NCBI RefSeq assembly: GCF_024508315.1
Contig: NZ_CP101987.1
Location: 1,860,001 to 1,924,000 of the forward strand
DNA: 64,000 nucleotides
Direction: 5' to 3'
Source: Cellulomonas xiejunii
GTDB lineage: Bacteria; Actinomycetota; Actinomycetes; Actinomycetales; Cellulomonadaceae
Shown here: positions 56,459 through 64,000 of the stretch, in pieces
Numbering within the stretch: position 1 is the first letter of the stretch
Layout of the letters: each line of letters opens with the position of its first letter
Notes under the pieces: generated by a model
What the model saw: the letters and a program-made list of their open reading frames with translations, nothing else
Databases searched by the model: none
Told to the model about the DNA's origin: nothing
Program-made: the position numbers and the translations under genes

Positions 56459-58255
56459 TCAGGCGAGGACGACGACCGAGCGCGGCGGCAGCTCGAGCAC
56501 GAGCGGGGAGTCCGGTGACGCAGGCGGCTGGAGGACCCCGCCGCCGAAGTCCGCCACGACCTCGAGCGGTCGCGCGGTGGGTACCTGGACGGCCGTCGGG
56601 ACGTGCGCGAGGTTCGTCACGACACGCGCGCCGCCCCGGTGGAGCACGAGCACGCCCTGCCACGGCCCGTCCTGGGCATCCTCGCGCGGGTGGACGTCCA
56701 ACGACGTCCGCATCCTGTCGCCCGACCCCAGGTCCGGCACCGCGCGACGCAGCGCGACCAGCACCCGGTACCACTCCAGCAGCCGGGCGTGCTCGGGGCG
56801 GGTGGGCTCGTTCCAGTCCAGGACGCTCGCCGCGAACGTCGCGGGATCCTGCGGGTCCGGCACCTCGACGTCGCCGCCGTACAGGTCCGCCCAGCCGTGA
56901 CCGCTGAACTCACGCAGACGGCCCTCACGCACCGCGGCGGCCAGCTCCGGTTCCGGGTGGTCGGTGAAGAACTGCCAGGGTGTCGTCGCGCCCCACTCCT
57001 CGCCCATGAACAGCAGGGGCGTGAACGGCGACAGGAGCACGAGCGCGGCCTGCGCGGCCAGCGCCCCCGTGTCGAGGCGGGACGAGGGCCGGTCGCCGAG
57101 CGCACGGTTGCCGACCTGGTCGTGGTTGGCGTCGAAGACCACGAACCGGTGGCCGTCGATGTCGTCGGGCACCGGCGTGCCCCACGGCTCGCCGCGGAAC
57201 GTCGACAGGCAGCCGTCGTGCACGAAGACCCGGGTCAGCGCGGTGCGCAGCACCTCGGGCGACCCGAAGTCGACGTAGTAGCCGTGCCGCTCACCCGTCA
57301 CGAGGGCGTGGATGGCGTGGTGCACGTCGTCGGCCCACTGGCCCGTCATGCCCCAGCCGCCGTCCTGCGTGGAGCCCAGGGTCACGACGTCGTTGAGGTC
57401 CGACTCGGCCACCAGGCCGAGGGGACGGCCCAGCTCCTCGGCGAGCTCGGCGACCTCGTCGGAGAGCTGCGCGAGCACGTGCCGCTGCGAGTCGTCGTGC
57501 AGCGCGTGGACGGCGTCGAGGCGGAAGGCGTCGACGTGGAAGTCGCGCGCCCACCGCAGCACCGAGTCGCAGATCCACCGGCGCACGTGCTCCGAGCCGG
57601 GGCCGTCGAGGTTGATCGCGGGGCCCCAGGGGGTGCTGTGGGCGTCGGTGAAGTACGGCCCGAGCTCGTGCAGGTAGTTGCCGGACGGGCCGAGGTGGTT
57701 GTGGACGACGTCGAGGCACACGGCCAGGCCCAGGCCGTGCGCGGCGTCGACGAAGGCCTGCAGCGCGGCCGGCCCGCCGTACGGGTCGTGCACGGCGTAC
57801 GGTGCGACGCCGTCGTACCCCCAGCCGTGCCTCCCGTTGAACGCGGCGACCGGCAGCAGCTCGACGACGTCGACACCGAGCGCCACGAGGTGCTCGAGGC
57901 GCTCGACGGCGGACGTGAGCGTGCCGCCGGGCGTGAACGTGCCGACGTGCAGCTCGTAGATCACCGCACCGCGCACGTCGACGCCGCTCCACCCGCCGTC
58001 CGTCCACGGGAAGCGGTCGACGTCGAACACGCGCGCCGGGCCGTGGACGCCCGCGGGCAGCCACGCGGCCCGCGGGTCGGGGCGGGGGTCGCCGCCGTCG
58101 AGCGAGAACGCGTAGTCGGTGCCGTGGGGGAGCGCCACGTCCGACGCCCACCACCCGTCGGAGGCCGCCTGCAGCGGCGTGCGTCCACCCGCGGCGGGCA
58201 GCAGGAGGTCGACGTGGCCGGCGTACGGTGCCCAGAGGCGCGGAGTCAGAGCCAT
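56459..58255 (-). CDS. treZ: Malto-oligosyltrehalose trehalohydrolase
   Basis: TreZ cuts trehalose from the end made by TreY. The 598-residue GH13 protein has an N-terminal beta domain (LWAPYAGHVDLLLPAAGG) and the catalytic barrel with DVVHNHLGPSGNY, the nucleophile in DAFRLDAVHAL, the acid in LVAESDLND and FDANHDQVGN. The last gene of the treXYZ operon, it starts 1 bp after treY ends. Confidence 0.96.
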   Translation of the reverse strand: MALTPRLWAPYAGHVDLLLPAAGGRTPLQAASDGWWASDVALPHGTDYAFSLDGGDPRPDPRAAWLPAGVHGPARVFDVDRFPWTDGGWSGVDVRGAVIYELHVGTFTPGGTLTSAVERLEHLVALGVDVVELLPVAAFNGRHGWGYDGVAPYAVHDPYGGPAALQAFVDAAHGLGLAVCLDVVHNHLGPSGNYLHELGPYFTDAHSTPWGPAINLDGPGSEHVRRWICDSVLRWARDFHVDAFRLDAVHALHDDSQRHVLAQLSDEVAELAEELGRPLGLVAESDLNDVVTLGSTQDGGWGMTGQWADDVHHAIHALVTGERHGYYVDFGSPEVLRTALTRVFVHDGCLSTFRGEPWGTPVPDDIDGHRFVVFDANHDQVGNRALGDRPSSRLDTGALAAQAALVLLSPFTPLLFMGEEWGATTPWQFFTDHPEPELAAAVREGRLREFSGHGWADLYGGDVEVPDPQDPATFAASVLDWNEPTRPEHARLLEWYRVLVALRRAVPDLGSGDRMRTSLDVHPREDAQDGPWQGVLVLHRGGARVVTNLAHVPTAVQVPTARPLEVVADFGGGVLQPPASPDSPLVLELPPRSVVVLA

Positions 58256-58256
58256 C

Positions 58257-60776
58257 TCATGCTCCTTCGCGGACCAGCAGCGCGAGCGGCAGCCGATCGA
58301 GCACGTCGGCGACGCGCTGGACCCCTCCCGCCACGACCCGGTCCGTCAGGACGTCGTGCCACCTGCCCTCGGGGAGCGCGACCGTGTGGTCGGCCCACCC
58401 GCCGAGTCGCTCCACCGCCGCTGCGAGCCGGGTCGCGACCACGGCGACCCGCGGCTGCCCGCCGACGGTGCGTGCGTACGTCAGGGCGTGACCCGAGGAG
58501 TGGGGGAGCGGCAGGAAGCCCGCCTCCGGTCCCACGAACGCCTCGGCGACGTCGCGCCGCACCCGCAGGGCGCGCGACGTGACGAGCATCTTCTCGTCGG
58601 CCAGCCCGCGGGGCCCGGCACCCTCGTCGAGGCGGGCCAGCCGTGCCGCGAGCTCGTCGGCGTCGACGGGCCGACGGTTGTCGGGGTCCACGAGGGTGGG
58701 GTTCGGCACCTCGGTGCCCTGGTACACGTCGGCCACACCCGGCAGCGTCAGCTGCACGAGCTTCTGACCCAGCGTCGCGGCGCGCACCGCCTCGCGTGCG
58801 CGCACGTCCCAGTCGCCCAGCAGGCCCTGCACGGCGGGGTCCGTGCGAGCCTGCCGCGCGGTCGACAGGACGGCCTGCTCGTACGCGTCGTCGGGCGCGG
58901 TCCAGGAGGTGTGCGATTTCGCCTCGCGCACGGCCTTGAGGAGGTACTCGACGAGCCGGTCCTCCTCGAGCGGGCCGTCGTCCGTCCACGTGCCGGCGAG
59001 CGTCTGCCACAGCAGGTACTCGGTGCGGCCGTCGAGCAGCGCCCCCCGGTACGACGCCGACGCGCGGCGCAGCTCCTCGACGAGCGTGGACCACTCGTGC
59101 GGCAGCTCCGAGAGCACGCCGAGCCGCGCACGCGTGTCCTCGCCGCGCTTCGTGTCGTGCGTCGACAGGGTCGTCATCCCCAACGGTGCCGACGCCTGGG
59201 CCCGCGCGGCCCACGCGGCCAGGTCGGTGGGGGTCGTCGCGAACCGCGCAGGCTCGCCGCCGACCTCGCACAGCGCCACGAGGTGCGTCCAGCGGTAGAA
59301 GGCCGTGTCCTCGACCCCCTTGGCCATGACGGCGCCACAGGTCTGCTGGAAGCGCACCACGAGCTCGTCGCGCCGGGGGTCGCGTGTCCGGCCGGCGGAC
59401 CCGGCCTCGCGCCCCAGCAGGAGGTCGACGAGCACGTCCATGGTCTCGTCGCGCTCGCTGCCGAGCCGCCGGCGGGCCCGCCGCGCCGCCGCGGTGATGA
59501 CGGCGACCGAGGTCGGGGGCGCCGGCTCGCCGGGCACGACGTACGCGCGGTAGCGGTCGAACGCGACGAGCAGCTCGACGAGGCAGTCCTCGAGCGCGCG
59601 CCACGTGTGGTCGCGCAGCCGGAGGTCCTCGTGGCAGATCTCCGCCGCGAGGTTCGTCAGCCGGTGCACCTCGGCGTACAGCGGTCCGTCGACCACCTCG
59701 CGCTTGGCGTCCTCCTCGACGGCGTCGAACGCGTCGGACACGTCACCGGTGAGCCGGTGCATGACCGAGCCGAGGACGCCCGCGCCGCCCGGGTCGACGA
59801 ACGTCTGCTGCACGCGCCACAGGGCCTCGTAGCCGGTGGTCCCGGCGGTCGCCCAGTCGTCGGGGAGCTCCTCGGTGCCGGCGAGGATCTTCTCGACGAC
59901 GACCCAGGCCCCGTCCGTCGCGTCGCGCAGCCGCGCGAGGTAGCCGGCGGGGTCGGCCAGGCCGTCGGGGTGGTCGATCCGCAGCCCGTCGACCACGCCG
60001 TCGCGCAGCAGCCGCAGGACCAGCGCGTGCGTGGCGTCGAACACCTCGGGATCCTCGACGCGCACGGCCACGAGCGTCCCGACGTCGAAGAACCGGCGGT
60101 AGTTCAGCTCCTCGTCGGCGACCTTCCAGTACGCGAGGCGGTAGTGCTGCCGCTCGACGAGCTCCGCGAGGGGGAGGTGCTCGGTGCCGGGCCGCACGGG
60201 GAAGACGTGGTCGTGGTAGCGCAGCACCGTGCGGTTCCCGAGGCCGGGCACGTCGAGCTCCTCGACCTGCAGCTCGTCGCGTGCGAGCACCGCGCCGATG
60301 CGGTCACCGAGCACCGGCATGAGGAGCGCGCCGTCGCCCGCGGACCAGTCGACGTCGAACCAGGCCGCGAACGGCGAGTCCGAGCCGTCCGCGAGCACGG
60401 ACCACAGCGCGCGGTTGTGCCACACCGGCGTCGGGACCGCCATGTGGTTGGGGACGATGTCGAGCACGAGCCCGAGCCCCGCGTCGTGCGCCACCTCCGC
60501 GAGCCGCCGCAGGCCATCCTCGCCCCCGAGCACGGGGGAGACCTGGTCGTGGTCGACCACGTCGTACCCGTGCGTCGATCCGGGCGCGGCCGCGAGCACC
60601 GGCGACAGGTACACGTGCGTGACCCCGAGGCGCGCGTAGTAGGGCACGCGGGCCGCGACGTCGTCGAACGTCAGGTCGGCGCCGAGCTGCACGCGGTACG
60701 TCGACACCGGGGCACGGTGCGGTGCCCGCACCGACCGGCGGCCGGGGACCGAGCGCTCGGGCGTGGCCTCGCTCAT
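58257..60776 (-). CDS. treY: Malto-oligosyltrehalose synthase
   Basis: TreY converts the reducing-end alpha-1,4 link of maltodextrin into an alpha,alpha-1,1 link. The 839-residue GH13 protein has STYRVQLGADLTFDDVAARV, YLSPVLAAAPGSTHGYDVVD, DIVPNHMAV, the nucleophile in GLRIDHPDGLADP, and VEKILAGTEELPDDW with the catalytic Glu. The ATG at 60776 overlaps the treX stop by 4 bp. The much longer frame reading into treX is a shadow. Confidence 0.96.
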   Translation of the reverse strand: MSEATPERSVPGRRSVRAPHRAPVSTYRVQLGADLTFDDVAARVPYYARLGVTHVYLSPVLAAAPGSTHGYDVVDHDQVSPVLGGEDGLRRLAEVAHDAGLGLVLDIVPNHMAVPTPVWHNRALWSVLADGSDSPFAAWFDVDWSAGDGALLMPVLGDRIGAVLARDELQVEELDVPGLGNRTVLRYHDHVFPVRPGTEHLPLAELVERQHYRLAYWKVADEELNYRRFFDVGTLVAVRVEDPEVFDATHALVLRLLRDGVVDGLRIDHPDGLADPAGYLARLRDATDGAWVVVEKILAGTEELPDDWATAGTTGYEALWRVQQTFVDPGGAGVLGSVMHRLTGDVSDAFDAVEEDAKREVVDGPLYAEVHRLTNLAAEICHEDLRLRDHTWRALEDCLVELLVAFDRYRAYVVPGEPAPPTSVAVITAAARRARRRLGSERDETMDVLVDLLLGREAGSAGRTRDPRRDELVVRFQQTCGAVMAKGVEDTAFYRWTHLVALCEVGGEPARFATTPTDLAAWAARAQASAPLGMTTLSTHDTKRGEDTRARLGVLSELPHEWSTLVEELRRASASYRGALLDGRTEYLLWQTLAGTWTDDGPLEEDRLVEYLLKAVREAKSHTSWTAPDDAYEQAVLSTARQARTDPAVQGLLGDWDVRAREAVRAATLGQKLVQLTLPGVADVYQGTEVPNPTLVDPDNRRPVDADELAARLARLDEGAGPRGLADEKMLVTSRALRVRRDVAEAFVGPEAGFLPLPHSSGHALTYARTVGGQPRVAVVATRLAAAVERLGGWADHTVALPEGRWHDVLTDRVVAGGVQRVADVLDRLPLALLVREGA

Positions 60777-62968
60777 GCCCCGCCCTCCCGCGCGGACCGG
60801 CTCGCCTGGCGCGAGGCCGTGGCCGCCGACCCGCTGCCGGACGCCGACGGCGCGTCGTGCTCGGGCGGACGGGTGAGCAGCACCATCGACCGCGGGGCGA
60901 GGGTCACGCGGCCGCGCGCGCGGATCTCGCGGCCCGGGCGCACCTGCGCGTCGGTGTCGAGCACCGCGGTCCACACGGCGCCGTACTCCGTGCCGGGGAG
61001 CTGGAACTGCTTCTTCTCCCAGTGCCCGTTGAACAGCAGCAGGAACGAGTCGTCGACGACCTCCTGCCCGAGAAGGTCCGGCTCGTCGATCGCGTCGCCG
61101 TTGAGGAAGACCATGACGGCGAACGCGTGCTCCGAGCTCCAGGCCTCGTCGGACATGTGGCCGCCCGTCGGGCTCATCCAGGCGATGTCCCGCAGGTCGG
61201 ACTCGCCGCCGTGCTCGGCGGCGCCCGCGAAGAACCGGCGCCGCCGGAAGACGGGGTGGTCCCGCCGGAGGTGGACCACGCGGCGCGTGAACTCGAGCAG
61301 CGACTGCCGCTCGTCGTCGAGGTGCCAGTCGACCCACGTGATGTCGTTGTCCTGGCAGTAGCCGTTGTTGTTGCCGCCTTGCGTGCGACCCAGCTCGTCG
61401 CCGTGCGCGATCATCGGCACGCCCTGCGACATCAGCAGCGTCGCGAGGAAGTTGCGCTGCTGGCGCGCGCGCAGGGCCAGGACCTGCGCGTCGTCCGTGG
61501 CGCCCTCGACGCCGCAGTTCCAGGACCGGTTGTGGCTCTCGCCGTCCCGGTTGTCCTCGCCGTTCGCCTCGTTGTGCTTGTCGTTGTACGACACCAGGTC
61601 GCGCAGCGTGAACCCGTCGTGCGCGGTGACGAAGTTGATGCTGGCGATCGGGCGGCGGCCCGTGTGCTCGTACAGGTCGGACGAGCCCGTCAGTCGGCTC
61701 GCGAACTCGCCGAGGGTGGAGGGCTCGCCGCGCCAGAAGTCGCGCACGGTGTCGCGGTACTTGCCGTTCCACTCGGTCCACAGCGGGGGGAAGCCGCCGA
61801 CCTGGTAGCCGCCCTCGCCGAGGTCCCACGGCTCGGCGATCAGCTTGACCTGCGAGATGACGGGGTCCTGGTGCACGAGGTCGAAGAACGCCGACAGGCG
61901 GTCCACCTCGTGGAACTGCCGCGCAAGGGTCGCAGCGAGGTCGAAGCGGAACCCGTCGACGTGCATCTCCGTCACCCAGTACCGCAGCGAGTCCATGATG
62001 AGCTGGAGCACAGCGGGCGAGCGCATCAGCAGCGAGTTGCCCGTGCCGGTGGTGTCGAAGTAGTGCGACTGGTCGTCGTCGACCAGGCGGTAGTAGCTCG
62101 CGTTGTCGATGCCCCGGAAGCTGAGCGTCGGGCCCATGTGGTTGCCCTCGGCCGTGTGGTTGTAGACCACGTCGAGGATGACCTCGATGTTCGCGGCGTG
62201 CAGCGCCTTGACCATCGACTTGAACTCCTGGACCTGCAGGCCCCGGCCGGCCGCCGACGCGAAGCCGTTGTGCGGCGCGAAGAAGCCGATCGTGTTGTAC
62301 CCCCAGTAGTTCGACAGCCCCTTCTCCTGCAGCGAGGGGTCGTTGACGAACTGGTGGACGGGCATGAGCTCGACCGCGGTGATCCCCAGACCCGACAGGT
62401 GCTCGACGACCGCGGGGTGGCCCAGCCCCGCGTACGTGCCGCGCATCTCCTCCGGCACGGCCGGGTGCAGGCGGGTCAGGCCCTTGACGTGCGCCTCGTA
62501 GATCACCGACTCGTGGTACTCGTGCTCCGGCGGTCGGTCGTGGCCCCAGTCGAAGAACGGGTTGATGACGACCGAGGTCATGGTGTGGCCGCCGGAGTCC
62601 GCCTCGTTGCGGGTCTGCGGGTCGCCGAACGTGTAGGAGTACAGCGACGGGTCGCCGTCGACCTGCCCGTCGATCGCCTTGGCGTACGGGTCGAGCAGAA
62701 GCTTCGAGGGGTCGCAGCGGTGTCCGGCCGCCGGGTCGTACGGCCCGTGGACGCGGTAGCCGTACCGCTGACCGGGCGCGATGGACGGCAGGTAGCCGTG
62801 CCAGACGAAGGCGTCGACCTCGGGCAGGTCGACGCGGGTCTCGGTGCCGTCGTCGGCGATGAGGCACAGCTCGACGCGTTCGGCCACGCCGGAGAACAGC
62901 GCGAAGTTGGTTCCCGTGCCGTCGTAGGTGGCGCCGAGGGGGTAGGGGCGTCCGGGCCAGATGTGCAT
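60773..62968 (-). CDS. treX: Glycogen debranching enzyme (TreX/GlgX type)
   Basis: TreX hydrolyses alpha-1,6 branches of glycogen to release linear maltodextrins for TreY. The 731-residue protein has the N-terminal domain (RPYPLGATYDGTGTNFALFS) and the GH13 barrel with DVVYNHTAEGNHMGP, the nucleophile in DGFRFDLAATLAR, the acid in LIAEPWDLGEGGYQ and FVTAHDGFTLRDLVSYNDKHN. The ATG at 62968 (MHIWPGRPYPLG) is the usual start, with an alternative 60 bp upstream. First gene of treXYZ. Confidence 0.94.
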   Translation of the reverse strand: MHIWPGRPYPLGATYDGTGTNFALFSGVAERVELCLIADDGTETRVDLPEVDAFVWHGYLPSIAPGQRYGYRVHGPYDPAAGHRCDPSKLLLDPYAKAIDGQVDGDPSLYSYTFGDPQTRNEADSGGHTMTSVVINPFFDWGHDRPPEHEYHESVIYEAHVKGLTRLHPAVPEEMRGTYAGLGHPAVVEHLSGLGITAVELMPVHQFVNDPSLQEKGLSNYWGYNTIGFFAPHNGFASAAGRGLQVQEFKSMVKALHAANIEVILDVVYNHTAEGNHMGPTLSFRGIDNASYYRLVDDDQSHYFDTTGTGNSLLMRSPAVLQLIMDSLRYWVTEMHVDGFRFDLAATLARQFHEVDRLSAFFDLVHQDPVISQVKLIAEPWDLGEGGYQVGGFPPLWTEWNGKYRDTVRDFWRGEPSTLGEFASRLTGSSDLYEHTGRRPIASINFVTAHDGFTLRDLVSYNDKHNEANGEDNRDGESHNRSWNCGVEGATDDAQVLALRARQQRNFLATLLMSQGVPMIAHGDELGRTQGGNNNGYCQDNDITWVDWHLDDERQSLLEFTRRVVHLRRDHPVFRRRRFFAGAAEHGGESDLRDIAWMSPTGGHMSDEAWSSEHAFAVMVFLNGDAIDEPDLLGQEVVDDSFLLLFNGHWEKKQFQLPGTEYGAVWTAVLDTDAQVRPGREIRARGRVTLAPRSMVLLTRPPEHDAPSASGSGSAATASRQASRSAREGGA

Positions 62969-63052
62969 GGGCCCAGCGTGCCAGGCGGGTGTGAGGTCGG
63001 CTCTTCGAGCAGGTGTGGTCGGCGTCACGTCCGCTGCGCGTGCCGGCGAGGG

Positions 63053-63832
63053 TCAGCCGAGGGACACCAGCTCGCGCACGTCGTCGTCGGGGAGGGTGTC
63101 GACGACGGCGCTCACGACGACCTCCCGGAGCGTCGCGGTCCCGCGGTGCACCGACAGGAAGGCGGTGTCGGACGCGTCGCGCCCCGTCGCGATCCGCACG
63201 AGGGTCGAGCGCGGCGCGAGCGTCGTCGCGTCGACGACCCGCCACCGGCCCTCGACGTACGCCTCGGCCACCGCGTGGAAGTCCATGGGGTTCAGCCCGG
63301 GTGCGTACACGGCGACGACGCGCGCCGGGACGTCGAGCGCGCGCAGGAGGGCGACGACGAGGTGCGCGAAGTCGCGGCACACGCCCCGGCGGGCGAGCAG
63401 CGTGCGGACGGCGCCGTCCGTCGGCAGGCTGGCGCCCGGGACGTACGCGACGCGGGTCCCGACCCAGGAGCTCACCGCCGCGAGCAGGTCGACGCCCGTC
63501 AGGCCCTGGAACTCCGAGCGTGCCGTGGGGGCGAGCTCGTCGGACTCGCAGTAGCGGCTCGGGCGCAGGTACACCAGCTCGTCGGAGGGGCCGCCCAGGT
63601 CCTGCTCGGCACGGCCGGTGACGGTCGCGCGGTAGTCCACCGTGAGCGGGCCGGGATCCACGTCGAGCACGTGCAGGCGGGTCCCGTGCGGGTCGACCAC
63701 CTCGCGTGGCGTGACGGCGCGGCCGGCGGACGTCACGGTGAGCTGCTCCGTCGGGTCGTGCACGAGGGCGACGGCCACCTCGAGGACCAGGCGCGCGGGG
63801 GACGTGACGTCGAGGGTCAGGTGGGCGGTCAT
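63053..63832 (-). CDS. Transglutaminase-like family protein
   Basis: This 259-residue protein has a beta-rich N-terminal region and a transglutaminase/protease core with the triad Cys in ARRGVCRDFAHLVVALLRA, His in MDFHAVAEAYVEGRW and Asp in RVVDAT. Most bacterial members are cysteine peptidases or of unknown function. The ATG at 63832 is taken; an ATG at 63853 is also possible and neither has a strong ribosome site. It lies 84 bp upstream of treX on the same strand. Confidence 0.87.
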   Translation of the reverse strand: MTAHLTLDVTSPARLVLEVAVALVHDPTEQLTVTSAGRAVTPREVVDPHGTRLHVLDVDPGPLTVDYRATVTGRAEQDLGGPSDELVYLRPSRYCESDELAPTARSEFQGLTGVDLLAAVSSWVGTRVAYVPGASLPTDGAVRTLLARRGVCRDFAHLVVALLRALDVPARVVAVYAPGLNPMDFHAVAEAYVEGRWRVVDATTLAPRSTLVRIATGRDASDTAFLSVHRGTATLREVVVSAVVDTLPDDDVRELVSLG

Positions 63833-64000
63833 ATCGCGCTTCACGTGCGACATGGTGACAGAGCGGGCGATCTCCCGCGCGCGGACGGATGTCACGGTCC
63901 TCGAACGCCCGAAGCGTTTAGGACCGGTCGTCCCTTCGGCCCGCACGGCGTCGTCCGTTACCGTGGCAGCACCCTCGCCAGAGTCGGCAGGGATCGGCGG

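Noticed and set aside
58257..63380. A 1707-codon minus-strand frame spanning treY and treX
   Set aside because: The treY frame happens to stay open through treX. TreY homology starts only at 60776, where its ATG overlaps the treX stop, so there is no TreX-TreY fusion.

Overview
The window is very G+C-rich, densely packed DNA with GTG starts and many 4-bp stop/start overlaps. The gene content fits a facultatively anaerobic actinobacterium of the Cellulomonas type (Micrococcales): pyruvate formate-lyase with its activase, the DUF3000/LuxR/RNase D/thiolase block, APS-type sulfate assimilation, GuaB1, trehalose by TreXYZ, and an ATP-grasp/aspartate racemase pair that would suit a D-Asp peptidoglycan bridge. 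The genus is inferred from content and cannot be proved from the sequence alone.

Layout. 1-4.6 kb: a LacI regulator and two Gfo/Idh/MocA oxidoreductases read divergently over twin palindromic operators, flanked by an intact-looking aminoglycoside phosphotransferase-like gene (cut by the left edge) and a truncated paralogue. 4.6-7.4 kb: guaB1, glutamine amidotransferase and NUDIX genes overlapping as one operon. 7.5-10.1 kb: DUF4126 and dxs. 10.2-13.4 kb: pflB and pflA. 13.4-14.8 kb: a DUF559-type endonuclease-like gene flanked on both sides by oppositely oriented arrays of one short repeat. 14.8-20.9 kb: beta-oxidation bifunctional enzyme, thiolase, RNase D, LuxR regulator and DUF3000. 21.1-24.5 kb: gnd, ATP-grasp ligase and aspartate racemase. 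24.5-25.8 kb: a hypothetical gene and a RibD-C reductase. 26-32.4 kb: a sulfate/sulfite assimilation operon (sirA, zinc-ribbon protein, cysH, cysD, cysN, cysG) preceded by a polycysteine leader peptide. 32.5-34.7 kb: zapE and a crcB pair. 35-41.7 kb: a urease operon, ureA-[His-rich chelatase]-ureB-ureC-ureF-ureG-ureD-urea transporter, without ureE. 41.7-50.7 kb: a degenerate ABC-ATPase-like protein, a YhgE/Pip membrane protein, a channel-FUSC fusion and a large LuxR regulator. 50.7-56.4 kb: a DUF1269 gene and a peptide/nickel-type ABC importer. 56.5-63 kb: treX, treY and treZ. 63-64 kb: a transglutaminase-like gene.

How the genes work together. The cys operon reduces sulfate (CysDN to APS, CysH to sulfite, SirA to sulfide) and supplies siroheme for SirA through CysG. 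The urease operon couples urea uptake, the apoenzyme, the UreDFG insertion machinery and probably a nickel-handling chelatase. TreX debranches glycogen, TreY isomerises the chain end and TreZ releases trehalose. PflA activates PflB for anaerobic pyruvate cleavage.

The least explained structures are the DUF559 gene with its inverted repeat arrays, the cysteine-rich leader ahead of sirA, the His-rich chelatase inside the urease operon, and the ion-channel-FUSC fusion with a 15-bp tandem repeat just upstream. I saw no tRNA, rRNA, CRISPR array or insertion sequence.
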